From Gammaproteobacteria bacterium (GTDB taxonomy: Bacteria > Pseudomonadota > Gammaproteobacteria > SZUA-229), in NCBI GenBank assembly GCA_026195895.1, contig JAPHRO010000041.1:1-49549 (forward strand): a DNA stretch of 49,549 nt. The letters run 5' to 3'. The notes under the pieces are model-generated. The model searched no databases and was not told the origin of the DNA. It saw only the letters and a program-made list of their open reading frames with translations. Position 1 is the stretch's first letter. The number at the start of each line of letters is the position of its first letter. The position numbers and the translations under genes are program-made. This document shows, in pieces, positions 1-9,647 of this stretch.

Positions 1-1468
1 TCTGCCCACACCAGGCCACTTCAGGCTCGGTATACGCCACCGAAGGAATGGTGCGCGCATCAAAGAACCGCGGCTGGCCATCGATGACTTCTGCCGCCAC
101 TTTTGCTTCATGGGTCGCTTTGTGAGCCAGCATCGGCTGACCCACCACGTCACCAATAGCAAAAATATGATCCACATTGGTACGCTGCTGTTTGTCGACC
201 GGAATAAATCCGTATTCATTAACCACAACACCGGCCTGTTCGGCATCGATCAATTTACCATTGGGTGATCGGCCAATTGCAACCAGCACGTTATCGAAGA
301 TATCTTCCTCGGGTGCATTCTTACCTTCGAATTTGCAAACAATGCCTTTTTTAGTCGCGTTTATTTCTGTGACTTTGGTATTCACAAAAATATTTTCGTA
401 ACGTTTTTTCAGAATCTTTTCAAAAGGACGTATCAGGTCACGATCGGCACCGGGGATTAAACCCGGACTTAATTCAACCACTGTCACTTTCGCACCCAGC
501 GCATCATAGACCGTTGCCATTTCCAGACCAATGATTCCGCCACCAACAACTAACAGTCGTTTTGGAATATTGTTTACTTCCAGCGCGTCTGTGGAATCCC
601 ATACCCGCTCATCTTCCCAGGGCACAAACGGTAATTTGGTGACCGATGAGCCGGCGGCAATAATACAATTTTCAAACGCCACGACTTGCCTGGAACCGTC
701 GTCGGCTTCTACTTCAATGGTATGCGGCGAAGTAAATTTACCATAACCGGTAACGACTTTAACTTTACGTTGTTTGGCCAGTCCCGCTAAACCTCCGGTC
801 AACTTGCCAACCACTTTATTTTTATGGGCACGTAATTTATCGACGTCGATTTTTGGTTTTTTGAACTCGACTCCCAGCGCTGAAAATACGGCGGCTTCAT
901 TGACCACTTCGGCCACATGCAATAAGGCTTTGGAAGGGATACAGCCCACATTCAAACAGACACCACCCAGACCGGCATCTTTTTCAATCAGGACAACTTT
1001 TTTGCCCAGATCAGCCGCCCGGAAAGCAGCGGTGTAACCACCAGGGCCCGAACCCAGCACAACCACTTCGGCCTGGATATCTGCATCACCATCAAAACGG
1101 GCCGCCTGTGGCGTTTCCTGTTTTGATGTTTCCTGTTTTGGTGCTTCCTGTTCTGGCATTTCTTCTTTAGCTGTTTCAGCTTCCTCTGCCACTGGAGCAG
1201 ATTCGGTTGCAGATGCCTCTGCGCTGTCAGCACTGGCTTCCAGCGTTACAATCACACTGCCCTGCGCAACTTTGTCACCAACGTTTACATTTATAGCCTT
1301 AATAACGCCGGCGTCGGTGGACGGAATTTCCATCGCTGCTTTATCAGACTCCAGTGTCACCAGGGAATCTTCAACAGCAACGGTGTCGCCGACAGAAACT
1401 AATATTTCAATGATTTCCACTTCATCGAAATCACCAATATCAGGAATTTTGATTTCAATCGTACTCAT
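1..1468 (-). CDS. lpdA: Dihydrolipoyl dehydrogenase (E3) with N-terminal lipoyl domain, 3' end outside window
   Basis: FAD-dependent E3 subunit that reoxidises dihydrolipoamide of the pyruvate dehydrogenase complex with NAD+. I translated the minus strand from ATG at 1468, which has an AGGTGAT ribosome site and lies 8 nt after the aceF stop. About 489 residues are visible; roughly 100 C-terminal residues (dimer interface with catalytic His) lie beyond position 1. Residues 1-75 are a lipoyl domain with [10 protein letters not shown] around the modified Lys. A Glu/Lys/Pro/Ala-rich linker follows, with the short repeat [10 protein letters not shown]. Next come the FAD-binding [10 protein letters not shown], the redox disulfide motif [13 protein letters not shown], the NAD-binding [10 protein letters not shown] and the second FAD motif IFAIGDV. 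E3 with its own lipoyl domain is known from other proteobacteria. Last gene of the visible aceE-aceF-lpd operon. Confidence 0.97.
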   Translation of the reverse strand, partial: MSTIEIKIPDIGDFDEVEIIEILVSVGDTVAVEDSLVTLESDKAAMEIPSTDAGVIKAINVNVGDKVAQGSVIVTLEASADSAEASATESAPVAEEAETAKEEMPEQEAPKQETSKQETPQAARFDGDADIQAEVVVLGSGPGGYTAAFRAADLGKKVVLIEKDAGLGGVCLNVGCIPSKALLHVAEVVNEAAVFSALGVEFKKPKIDVDKLRAHKNKVVGKLTGGLAGLAKQRKVKVVTGYGKFTSPHTIEVEADDGSRQVVAFENCIIAAGSSVTKLPFVPWEDERVWDSTDALEVNNIPKRLLVVGGGIIGLEMATVYDALGAKVTVVELSPGLIPGADRDLIRPFEKILKKRYENIFVNTKVTEINATKKGIVCKFEGKNAPEEDIFDNVLVAIGRSPNGKLIDAEQAGVVVNEYGFIPVDKQQRTNVDHIFAIGDVVGQPMLAHKATHEAKVAAEVIDGQPRFFDARTIPSVAYTEPEVAWCGQ

Positions 1469-1476
1469 ATCATCAC

Positions 1477-2802
1477 CTATAACAATAAACGTCGTGCATC
1501 AGCCAGTAGATGACTTAAGTAAGTTGCAAATCGTGCACCATCGGCGCCATCAATTACGCGATGATCATACGACAAGGACAGCGGACACATCAGGCGCGGT
1601 TTGAATTTTTTACCATTCCAGACGGGTTTCATTTCGGCTTTTGATACACCCAGAATGGCAACTTCTGGTGCGTTCACGATAGGTGTGAATTTAGTGCCGC
1701 CGATACCGCCCAGACTGGAAATAGACATACTGCCACCCTGCATGTCCGAAGGTTTAAGTTTCTTTTCCCGCGCCTTGATAGAAATTTCTTTCAGCTCCAG
1801 GGAAATATCAATCAGGCTTTTCTGATCGACATTCCGTACCACAGGCACCACCAGACCATCAGGAGTATCTACAGCCACACCAACATGAAAATATTTTTTC
1901 AGGATCAGATTTTCACCACTGGCATCCAGCGATGAATTAAAGCGCGGATATTTTTTCATTGCTACCGCAAGCGCTTTCATGATGAAAGACAGCATGGTGA
2001 ACTTGACGCCCTGGTCCGCATATTCTGCATTCGATTGTTTGCGGAAAGCCTCAAGCTCAGTAATATCAGCTTCCTCAAACTGAGTAACATGGGGAATAGT
2101 CACCCAGTTGCGATGCAGGAATTTTCCGGTCAGTTTATTAATTTTGGTCAATGGCTGTGTTTCGATTTCACCGAACTGACTGAAATCAACTTCCGGCATT
2201 GGCTCGACACCCAGCGCACTGCCACCGGTTGCTGCTGCAGGCTGACTTAAAGCCTGCTTAACATAGTTCTGCACGTCATCTTTGACGATGCGGCCACTGC
2301 GACCACTGCCATCAAGTTTACTGAGATCAACTCCCAGCTCGCGCGCAAATTTTCTCACCGAGGGTGAAGCATGCGCCTTGGCAAAACGCACCGGGTCAAT
2401 ATGTGCAGTCGGTGAGGGCTTGATAGCTGGTGTTATAGGTTTAGTAGATTCAGCTTTTGTTTCTGCAACCGGTGCCGGCTTTTCTTCTGCTGCAGACTCA
2501 ACCACAACGGGCTCTTCTTCTGGTTCTACTGCAGCGAGAGGGATCTGGTCTACTGCGTGGGCACCCGCTTCCAGTACAACCACAACACTACCCTCTGAAA
2601 CGGTATCACCAATACTCACCTTTATATCCTTGATCACACCGGCATGGCTACTGGGTATTTCCATCGCCGCTTTGTCTGATTCTACGGTGATCAATGAATC
2701 TTCTTCAGCAACCGAGTCACCGACGGAGACCAGCACTTCGATAACTTCGACACCGTCGAAATCACCAATATCAGGAACTTTTACTTCAACCATTTCGCTC
2801 AT
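1477..2802 (-). CDS. aceF: Dihydrolipoyllysine acetyltransferase (pyruvate dehydrogenase E2)
   Basis: Core E2 subunit that moves the acetyl group from lipoamide to CoA. The 441 aa show one lipoyl domain (about 1-75, [10 protein letters not shown]), an Ala/Pro/Glu-rich linker, a peripheral-subunit-binding domain (about 143-180, [18 protein letters not shown]) and the acyltransferase domain with the catalytic [11 protein letters not shown] near residue 413. E. coli AceF has three lipoyl domains, this one only one; the adjacent lpd carries another very similar one. ATG at 2802 has a GGAG site seven bases upstream. It lies between aceE and lpd, separated from aceE by a 157-bp spacer that contains a palindromic repeat. 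Confidence 0.97.
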   Translation of the reverse strand: MSEMVEVKVPDIGDFDGVEVIEVLVSVGDSVAEEDSLITVESDKAAMEIPSSHAGVIKDIKVSIGDTVSEGSVVVVLEAGAHAVDQIPLAAVEPEEEPVVVESAAEEKPAPVAETKAESTKPITPAIKPSPTAHIDPVRFAKAHASPSVRKFARELGVDLSKLDGSGRSGRIVKDDVQNYVKQALSQPAAATGGSALGVEPMPEVDFSQFGEIETQPLTKINKLTGKFLHRNWVTIPHVTQFEEADITELEAFRKQSNAEYADQGVKFTMLSFIMKALAVAMKKYPRFNSSLDASGENLILKKYFHVGVAVDTPDGLVVPVVRNVDQKSLIDISLELKEISIKAREKKLKPSDMQGGSMSISSLGGIGGTKFTPIVNAPEVAILGVSKAEMKPVWNGKKFKPRLMCPLSLSYDHRVIDGADGARFATYLSHLLADARRLLL

Positions 2803-2851
2803 GGTTTTTACTCCAATGTCATTTGCCTATAGCAAACTGAATAACATCACC

Positions 2852-2952
2852 TGTCTTCTCGACTGGAGCGATAGCGAAATGGAGAGATCTAGTATATTTA
2901 TGCTGCAAAGTACAAGATCCCTCCACTACGCCAGGCTGCGGTCGGGATGACA
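2852..2952. repeat. Imperfect palindromic repeat between aceE and aceF
   Basis: Left arm 2852-2890 begins TGTCTTCTCGACTGGAGC and ends GGAGAGATCT. The right arm 2914-2952 is its imperfect inverted copy, reading on the other strand TGTCATCCCGACCGCAGC through GGAGGGATCT. The arms differ at several positions and one indel; the loop is about 23 bp. The outer end TGTCATCC(C/T)GA and the inner end GGATCT match the element at 38101-38171, so both belong to one short interspersed repeat class. Its location inside an operon suggests it is tolerated or used as an mRNA hairpin. Confidence 0.75.
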
Positions 2953-2959
2953 TTAATTT

Positions 2960-5623
2960 TTACGCTCTTGCGGGATTGGGTTTCTCAGGATCAATACCAT
3001 ATTTCTCGATGGCCTCCTGTACCTTGCCAGCCGGGAACTCACCCGCATCGGACAAAGACTTCAGTGCGGCGACCACAATATATGGCGCATTGACTTCAAA
3101 ATGCTTACGTAATTGCGCACGGGTATCAGAACGACCAAAACCATCGGTGCCCAGAACATCATATTGCACGGGAATCCATTTACGGATTTGATCCGCATAG
3201 GATTTGATGTAATCGGTCGCTGCCAGCACCGGGCCTCGACGATCCTTCAGACATTTTTCAACATAAGACACTTTCCTGTCTTTCAGTGGATGCAGCATAT
3301 TCCAGCGATCGATATCTTCGGCTTCACGTTTCAGCTCGTTAAAGCTGGTGACACTCCAGATATCGGCATCGACCGACCAGTCTTTATCCAGCATTTTGCC
3401 CGCTGCAATTACTTCACGCAGGATAGCGCCTGAACCTAGTAACTGAATTTTCTTGCGTCGCTTACCACCACCTTTCAGCAGATACATGCCTTTGATAATG
3501 CCGTCTTCGACCCCTTTGGGCATAGCCGGCTGGACATAATTTTCATTCATTACGGTGACGTAATAGAACACATTTTCCTGATCCTTATACATACGGCGCA
3601 TACCGTCCCGGATAATAACGGCCAGTTCATAACTGAATGCTGGATCATAAGACACACAGTTTGGAATGGTACTTGACAAAATCAGACTGTGACCATCCTG
3701 ATGCTGTAAACCTTCACCCGCCAGCGTAGTACGGCCGGCGGTGCCACCGATCATAAAACCACGCGCCTGCATATCGCCGGCCATCCAGGCCAGATCGCCG
3801 ATACGCTGGAAACCGAACATCGAGTAATAGATATAGAACGGCACCATATTAACACCGTGGGTGCTGTAAGCCGTGGCGGCGGCAATCCATGACGACATGG
3901 CACCGGCTTCATTGATCCCCTCTTCCAGGATCTGGCCAGTTTTGTCTTCTTTGTAGAACATCACCTGGTCTTTATCCTGCGGCGTATATAACTGGCCGAC
4001 AGAAGAATAAATACCCAACTGACGGAACATGCCTTCCATACCGAAAGTACGCGCTTCATCCGGCACAATCGGCACCACGTATTTACCCATGTTCTTGTCA
4101 CGCGTGATCAGGGTTAACAAACGGACAAAGGCCATGGTGGTCGACATTTCACGATCACCGGAACCTTTCAGGATGGGTTCAAAAGCTGACAATGGCGGTA
4201 CTTCCAGTGGTGCCGCCAGGCGTTGACGCACGGGCATAGAACCACCCAGCGCCGCGCGTTTCTCCATCATGTATTTGTATTCGTCACTGTCTTCGGCTGG
4301 ACGATAGTATTCCGCTCTGGCCGCCTGCTCATCTGAAATCGGAATATTGAAACGATTCTTGTACGCAATCATTTCTTCCTCATCCAGCTTCTTCTGCGAA
4401 TGGGTACGATTCTGCCCTTCACCCGCAGCCCCCATACCATAACCTTTTACCGTATGCGCCAGGATAACCGTTGGATGATCGGTGCATTCCATGGCTTCTT
4501 TATACGCCGCATACACTTTGTGTGGATCGTGACCGCCACGGTTCAGGCGCCAGATATCATCATCCGACATATGCGCCACCATGGCTTTTAATTCAGGATA
4601 TTTGCCAAAGAAATGTTCGCGCACGTAAGCGCCGTCTTTGGACTTGTAATTCTGGAATTCGCCATCAACCACTTCCATCATGCGGCGTTTTAACAGACCG
4701 TCTTTATCCTGCGCCAGCAGCTTGTCCCAGTAACTGCCCCAGACCACTTTAATAACATTCCAGCCGACACCACGGAAAATCGCTTCCAGCTCCTGGATGA
4801 TTTTGCCATTGCCACGTACCGGGCCATCCAGGCGCTGCAGGTTACAGTTGATTACCCAGGTCAGGTTGCCCAGCTTTTCACGGGAGGCCAGTGAAATTGC
4901 GCCCAGGGTTTCCGGCTCATCCACTTCGCCATCACCGAGGAAGGCCCAGACATTACGATCGCGAGTATCAGACAAACCGCGATCCTGCAGGTATTTCATG
5001 AAACGGGCCTGATAAATCGACTGCAATGGCCCAAGACCCATCGACACCGTTGGGAACTGCCAGAAATCCGGCATCAACCAGGGATGCGGATAGGATGACA
5101 GCCCCTTGCCATCCACTTCCTGACGGAAATTATCCAGTTGGTCTTCGGTCAGGCGGCCTTCCAGAAAAGCCCGGGAATACATACCCGGTGCTGAATGCCC
5201 CTGGAACAACACCAGATCACCACCATGCTGATGGGTTGGCGCATGCCAGAAATGATTAAAACCCACATCATATAAGGTTGCTGCAGAAGCGAAGCTGGCG
5301 ATGTGACCACCCAGTTCGGTGGATTTACGATTCGCTTTCACGACCATCGCCGCTGCATTCCAGCGAATCAGCGCGCGAATACGGCGTTCCATACTATGGT
5401 CGCCCGGCAGAGCTTTCTGCAGATGCGTCGGGATAGTATTTACATAGGCCGTATTGGATGAATGGGGTAAATTGACGCCAGAGCGGCGTACTTTGTCGAT
5501 AAGCTGCTCAAGTATATAATGAGCGCGTTCCGCACCTTCGGCTTCCAGAACGCTTTCCAGGGCATCGAGCCATTCCTGGGTTTCCTGCTGATCTATATCG
5601 TGATCCTGCATCTGAGTCGACAT
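2960..5623 (-). CDS. aceE: Pyruvate dehydrogenase E1 component, homodimeric type
   Basis: Thiamine-diphosphate enzyme that decarboxylates pyruvate and acetylates E2 lipoyl groups. 887 aa matches the E. coli-type homodimeric E1 (887 aa). The ThDP motif starts GDGEVDEPE near residue 230 and ends at NCNLQ; the N-terminal part carries HGGDLVLFQGHSAPGMYSRAFL. The E1 C-terminal domain is complete. The start ATG at 5623 is preceded by GGGAGAAG. First gene of the pdh operon, with its likely promoter about 45 bp upstream. No pdhR-type regulator gene is in the window. Confidence 0.98.
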   Translation of the reverse strand: MSTQMQDHDIDQQETQEWLDALESVLEAEGAERAHYILEQLIDKVRRSGVNLPHSSNTAYVNTIPTHLQKALPGDHSMERRIRALIRWNAAAMVVKANRKSTELGGHIASFASAATLYDVGFNHFWHAPTHQHGGDLVLFQGHSAPGMYSRAFLEGRLTEDQLDNFRQEVDGKGLSSYPHPWLMPDFWQFPTVSMGLGPLQSIYQARFMKYLQDRGLSDTRDRNVWAFLGDGEVDEPETLGAISLASREKLGNLTWVINCNLQRLDGPVRGNGKIIQELEAIFRGVGWNVIKVVWGSYWDKLLAQDKDGLLKRRMMEVVDGEFQNYKSKDGAYVREHFFGKYPELKAMVAHMSDDDIWRLNRGGHDPHKVYAAYKEAMECTDHPTVILAHTVKGYGMGAAGEGQNRTHSQKKLDEEEMIAYKNRFNIPISDEQAARAEYYRPAEDSDEYKYMMEKRAALGGSMPVRQRLAAPLEVPPLSAFEPILKGSGDREMSTTMAFVRLLTLITRDKNMGKYVVPIVPDEARTFGMEGMFRQLGIYSSVGQLYTPQDKDQVMFYKEDKTGQILEEGINEAGAMSSWIAAATAYSTHGVNMVPFYIYYSMFGFQRIGDLAWMAGDMQARGFMIGGTAGRTTLAGEGLQHQDGHSLILSSTIPNCVSYDPAFSYELAVIIRDGMRRMYKDQENVFYYVTVMNENYVQPAMPKGVEDGIIKGMYLLKGGGKRRKKIQLLGSGAILREVIAAGKMLDKDWSVDADIWSVTSFNELKREAEDIDRWNMLHPLKDRKVSYVEKCLKDRRGPVLAATDYIKSYADQIRKWIPVQYDVLGTDGFGRSDTRAQLRKHFEVNAPYIVVAALKSLSDAGEFPAGKVQEAIEKYGIDPEKPNPARA

Positions 5624-5996
5624 ACTTGCTTCTCCCGGGTCATGCCCTGCGCTACAAAACAGATGTAAAATGTAGTGGATTGACCAAAAAATGCAAGCTT
5701 ATTTTTACAAGCCATTTTTTATTTACTTAATTTTCATATGCTTACAAAGTTCAAATAATTTTTACAGCTAATTTCACAGGACTTTAATACGCCACAAATA
5801 TGTGTGATTTAATGCGGTTTAGAAAGATAAGCTTTTAACAAGTGTTAATTTTATGCTTGAAGCACAGCTTGAAATTCTTCGTTAAAAACTACAATGCCTA
5901 TGCACCATTTCTGGATCCGAAGTGAATTTGCGAAGATAGCCTTTTAATTACTTAATATTTTTTATGCAGGCTTAGCAGCCGGCCAATAATTCTCGC
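5624..5996. other. Intergenic region between aceE and the Fe-ADH gene, no gene seen
   Basis: 373 bp, clearly AT-rich. Its left end holds the candidate pdh promoter. A small perfect hairpin TTAACA-AG-TGTTAA lies at 5835-5848. The part next to the alcohol dehydrogenase stop contains a weak GGCT/AGCC stem, too short to call a terminator. No convincing reading frame with a ribosome site was found on either strand. Confidence 0.6.
5669..5696 (-). promoter_or_regulatory. Candidate sigma-70 promoter of the pdh operon
   Basis: On the minus strand TTGCAT (5696-5691) is followed after 16 bp by TACATT (5674-5669), some 45 bp before the aceE start. The spacer contains TGGTCAATCCA, a weak inverted half-site pair that only loosely resembles GntR-type (PdhR) operators. 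Prediction by eye only. Confidence 0.35.
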
Positions 5997-7202
5997 CTAT
6001 AAACGTGCTCGTAACAGGCTTTGTATTTCATCATCCGTCAACACTACAGGATTGGTTTTCATACTGCTGCCGCGACTATTGGCAACCACATGATCCAGGC
6101 CATCTTCGGTTAAGCCATATTCGGATAATTTCTGTAAGCCTAGTTTGTCTGTCCATACCTGCAAAATAGCTGTTAAGTCATCCCGGGCATCCTGCCTGTT
6201 TTTATGATGCCGATTGGCCAGTACATCGCCCAGTCGCGCATATTTTTCCAGCGCCGGATTTTCCGGTTCACGTGCCAGCATAGCCTGGATATTCAGATCC
6301 GTTGCTTCGGCCACCAGCGTACCGCATACCACACCATGGGATATCGGATAAAAAGCGCCCAGCGGTGATGCCAGTCCATGCACGGAGCCAAGCCCGGTCT
6401 GCGCCAGACATATCCCCGACAGCATCGAGGCATAGGCCATTTGTTCCTGGGCGTTTTTGTCCGCGCTGTTGTTATACATGGGCAACAAGCTATCGCGAAT
6501 GGCTCGCCAACCACTCAATGCGAGCGTATCCGTCATTATATTTGAATTAGTTGAAACGAAGGATTCCATTAGCTGCGTGAGCGCATCCATACCATTGGCT
6601 GCAATTACTGATTTTGGACAGCTTGCCAGCAATGCCGGATCGACAATCGCATACTCAGCAACCAGTTTGTCATCACGAAAAGATTTTTTAAAACCATCCA
6701 GACCCTGCACACTCAATACAGCATTCTTGGTCGCTTCACTGCCGGTGCCAGCTGTCGTTGGTACCGCGATAAACGGAACTGCGGGCCCTGCATATTTCAA
6801 TTCCGGGCCGACACCTTCGAGATAATCCATAACCGAGCATTTTACTTTTAGTAATCCAGCGATGGCTTTTGCTGCATCCAGTGCACTGCCGCCGCCAATG
6901 CCCAGAACCACGTCAAAATTATCATCTGCAAATTGTTTAACCGCATCATCGACCAGTTGCGGTGACGGCTCACCATCAACCGTACATTGGACCCACTGAA
7001 TATTTTTCGATTTAAAATCTTCGAGCAACTGCTGAAAAAAAACACTGCTGGTAAACGATTGCTTACCGGTAACCAGTAAGAGTCGATTGCCATACTGACT
7101 ACAGATATCAGCGATTTTGGCAAACGCACCGTGTCCAAATTCTATGCGGGGTAATCGCGCGATGGAAAAATTTTGTAAATTCATAATCTGCTGCATTATC
7201 AT
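5997..7202 (-). CDS. Iron-containing (type III) alcohol dehydrogenase
   Basis: Member of the Fe-ADH family, NAD(P)-dependent oxidoreductases that interconvert alcohols and aldehydes using a bound divalent metal. The 401 aa include the nucleotide-binding GGGSALDAAKA (about 103-113) and PTTAGTGSEAT. Metal-ligand regions are NGMDALTQLMESF and HGLASPLGAFYPISHG, with Asp and His residues intact. Length is normal for the family. The start is uncertain: ATG at 7202 and an in-frame ATG at 7184 (MNLQNFSIARLP) both lack a clear ribosome site; the family alignment would favour 7184. Single gene, divergent from the zinc-ribbon gene at 7385. The substrate cannot be inferred. Confidence 0.93.
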   Translation of the reverse strand: MIMQQIMNLQNFSIARLPRIEFGHGAFAKIADICSQYGNRLLLVTGKQSFTSSVFFQQLLEDFKSKNIQWVQCTVDGEPSPQLVDDAVKQFADDNFDVVLGIGGGSALDAAKAIAGLLKVKCSVMDYLEGVGPELKYAGPAVPFIAVPTTAGTGSEATKNAVLSVQGLDGFKKSFRDDKLVAEYAIVDPALLASCPKSVIAANGMDALTQLMESFVSTNSNIMTDTLALSGWRAIRDSLLPMYNNSADKNAQEQMAYASMLSGICLAQTGLGSVHGLASPLGAFYPISHGVVCGTLVAEATDLNIQAMLAREPENPALEKYARLGDVLANRHHKNRQDARDDLTAILQVWTDKLGLQKLSEYGLTEDGLDHVVANSRGSSMKTNPVVLTDDEIQSLLRARL

Positions 7203-7384
7203 TAATTGTTTAAAATAAAATATTTAGACGGGTGCGAACCTTTATAAACAGTATCTCCATGGGGCGATATCAATAAATCAGAATGGCGTGAATTGCATCA
7301 CGGGTCAAGCCACCTGGCATGTTCCCCTGCTATAGATGCCGACCAGTGGTATAGTTCAACTTTTCAAACTAACTGATACATAAC

Positions 7385-7945
7385 ATGTCCAATCCAAGGC
7401 TTGTGCTCCTGCCCAAAGATCCCAGTAGAATTCCCGATGATATACCAGAATTACAGCAGGCTTTAACAAATGCTGGGCTTATAGATCAATCACTGGACAA
7501 TGCAGACACCTGTTTGCCCGGCGATAATTTCCTTAGTCTACTGACCTTTCTGGGCTGTTCGCCGAATATTAATTTACGCCCTGCAGATGGTAAAAATTTC
7601 TGTTTTGTTGCATTTAGGCCTGTCACCCAGCACGCTGTTTGCCAGGGCTATACATCATCAATCTTTCCCAGATGCCCGCAATGCAAAGCCAATATTAAAA
7701 ACTGGATGCAAATAAACAACTGGCAGTTTGCTGATACTAAATATCATTGTAAAGAATGCGCGACAGAAACAACAATGTTGCAATTGAAATGGCGACAGAA
7801 AAGTATCTATGGTCGTTTTAGTATAATTATTGCTAACATTCATCCCCATGAAGCCGTACCCTCCGAAAAACTTCTCACGACCTTAGCAACAGCTACGGGT
7901 TTTAGCTGGACTTATTTCTATGCCAATAATGAGGACTTACCATGA
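7385..7945 (+). CDS. Uncharacterised zinc-ribbon protein
   Basis: 186 aa, not assigned to a named family. Two CxxC knuckles, CPQC near residue 97 and CKEC near 121, about 20 residues apart, form a likely zinc ribbon in the middle of the protein. No signal peptide or membrane segment is visible. The stop overlaps the start of the cyclophilin-like gene by 4 nt (ATGA), so the two are almost surely co-translated. The gene is divergent from the Fe-ADH gene, and the 182-bp gap between them must hold both promoters. It is probably cytoplasmic; DNA, RNA or protein binding is possible but not shown. Confidence 0.8.
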   Translation: MSNPRLVLLPKDPSRIPDDIPELQQALTNAGLIDQSLDNADTCLPGDNFLSLLTFLGCSPNINLRPADGKNFCFVAFRPVTQHAVCQGYTSSIFPRCPQCKANIKNWMQINNWQFADTKYHCKECATETTMLQLKWRQKSIYGRFSIIIANIHPHEAVPSEKLLTTLATATGFSWTYFYANNEDLP

Positions 7946-8313
7946 CACAAATTAAAATAACACTCGGCAAAACGATTATTGGCGCCGAACTACTCGATAC
8001 GCCAACGGCAAATGCCATTGAACAGGCATTGCCTTTTGCCAGCAAAGCCCAGACCTGGGGTGACGAGGTTTATTTTGAAACGCCGGTGCAGGCCGAACTT
8101 GAAGCGGATGCAAAAGATGTGGTTGATGCCGGTGAGCTGACCTTCTGGGTAGAAGGCAGTTGCATAGCCATCGGCTTTGGACCGACACCGATTTCACAGG
8201 GTGATGAAATTCGCCTGGCCGCACCAACCAATATCTGGGCTCGGGCATTGAATGATGTGACTGAATTAAAATCCGTTAAGGCTGGCGATTTTATTTTTAT
8301 TGAAAAAATATAA
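7942..8313 (+). CDS. Cyclophilin-like fold protein (TM1367-type)
   Basis: 123 aa, similar in pattern to the small cyclophilin-like family (TM1367 type, formerly DUF369). Characteristic stretches are ITLGKTIIGAELLDTPTAN at the start, WGDEVYFETPV near residue 36 and the conserved CIAIGFGPTPIS near 75-85. These proteins share the cyclophilin barrel; peptidyl-prolyl isomerase activity has not generally been demonstrated. The ATG at 7942 overlaps the upstream zinc-ribbon gene by 4 nt, so the pair forms a tight two-gene operon. It converges on alaA, whose stop is 10 bp away. Confidence 0.85.
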   Translation: MTQIKITLGKTIIGAELLDTPTANAIEQALPFASKAQTWGDEVYFETPVQAELEADAKDVVDAGELTFWVEGSCIAIGFGPTPISQGDEIRLAAPTNIWARALNDVTELKSVKAGDFIFIEKI

Positions 8314-8323
8314 AATCTAATTT

Positions 8324-9538
8324 CTAGAATTCGTAATTGCCCAAAAAATGTTCCATGCGCTCAAATACATGTTCCATATCTTCCTTACGCGGCAGGAACA
8401 CAATCCGAAAATGATCCGGACTCGGCCAGTTAAATGCTGTTCCCTGCACCAGTAATATTTTTTCCTGAATTAACAAATCCAGTACAAACTTTTCATCATC
8501 TTTGATGGGATACATTTCAGGATCAAGCCGCGCAAATAAATATAAAGCACCCTTCGGTTTAACACAGGACACACCGGGTAATCTGTTAACCATTTCCCAG
8601 GCATACTGACGCTGTTCATATAAACGCCCGCCGGGTCTAACCAGATCCTGAATACTTTGATAACCGCCGAGGGAGGTCTGAATAGCATACTGCCCGGGCA
8701 CGTTGGCGCATAGCCGCATGGATGCCAGTAACTCCATGCCTTCGATATAATCCACTGCGGTGTGTTTGGCCCCAGAAATAACCATCCAGCCGGAGCGAAA
8801 ACCCGCTACCCGATAGGCTTTGGACAGGCCATTAAAACTAACGAACAGGACATCATCAGCCAGCGATGCCATGGCGGTATGTTCTACCCCGTCATATAAG
8901 ATCTTGTCATAGATTTCATCGGCAAAAATAATCAACTTATGTTTTCGTGCCAGATCGATAATCTGCTTCAGGATATCATCAGAATATACTGCACCGGTGG
9001 GATTGTTGGGATTGATGACTACAATACCGCGGGTGTCGGGCGTGATTTTACTTTCCATATCGGCAATATCAGGCTGCCATTCATTGGCTTCATCGCATAA
9101 ATAATGGACTGGTTTACCGCCCGATAAGCTAACCGCCGCAGTCCAGAGAGGATAATCGGGCGCCGGTATTAACACTTCATCGCCATTATTTAACAGTGCC
9201 TGCGTTGCCAGCACAATCAGCTCACTGACGCCATTGCCGAGAAAAATATCTTCGATTTCTACATCAGGGAAGTTCTTCTGCTGGCAGTATTGCATGACTG
9301 CTTTACGCGCAGAATATACGCCTTTGGAATCACTATAGCCCTGACAATGCGCCAGGTTATAAATCACATCCTGAATAATTTCATCGGGCGCCAGCAAATC
9401 AAAAGGCGCTGGATTCCCGATATTTAATTTGGTAATTCTATGGCCTTCTTCCTCGAGCCGTTTCGCTTCCTGCAATACCGGGCCACGGATGTCATAGCAA
9501 ACCCCATCCAGCTTGTGTGATTTTTTAATAATGGTCAT
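8324..9538 (-). CDS. alaA: Alanine aminotransferase, AlaA type
   Basis: PLP-dependent class I/II aminotransferase that makes alanine from pyruvate and glutamate. The 404 aa align over nearly the whole length with E. coli AlaA/YfbQ (405 aa). Shared stretches include CYDIRGPVL near the start, LNIGNPAPF, GNGVSELIV, PAPDYPLWTAAVSLSGGK, INPNNPTGAVYS, FADEIYDKILYD and the PLP-Lys motif FNGLSKAYRVAGFR. Start ATG at 9538; no strong ribosome site. Single gene, divergent from the hydroxyacid dehydrogenase remnant. Confidence 0.95.
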   Translation of the reverse strand: MTIIKKSHKLDGVCYDIRGPVLQEAKRLEEEGHRITKLNIGNPAPFDLLAPDEIIQDVIYNLAHCQGYSDSKGVYSARKAVMQYCQQKNFPDVEIEDIFLGNGVSELIVLATQALLNNGDEVLIPAPDYPLWTAAVSLSGGKPVHYLCDEANEWQPDIADMESKITPDTRGIVVINPNNPTGAVYSDDILKQIIDLARKHKLIIFADEIYDKILYDGVEHTAMASLADDVLFVSFNGLSKAYRVAGFRSGWMVISGAKHTAVDYIEGMELLASMRLCANVPGQYAIQTSLGGYQSIQDLVRPGGRLYEQRQYAWEMVNRLPGVSCVKPKGALYLFARLDPEMYPIKDDEKFVLDLLIQEKILLVQGTAFNWPSPDHFRIVFLPRKEDMEHVFERMEHFLGNYEF

Positions 9539-9647
9539 GCGTGTGTCTTACACTTTGTTAATTCGTTGAACGGCGTATATCTTAAGTGATGTATCAATTG
9601 TTGTCCTTAATAATATAATAGCCGCTTTAAATTCAAGGGCATATTCC

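Noticed and set aside
1120-1150. Short repeated units in lpd DNA (CCTGTTTTG type)
   Set aside because: They encode the flexible KQETP linker after the lipoyl domain; ordinary low-complexity linker, not a CRISPR or mobile repeat.
2282-2950. 222-codon plus-strand frame opposite aceF
   Set aside because: Low-complexity Ser/Thr-rich translation that mirrors the aceF linker; a shadow frame.
5675-5690. PdhR operator in the pdh promoter spacer
   Set aside because: TGGTCAATCCA matches only one half of the known ATTGGTnnnACCAAT operator.
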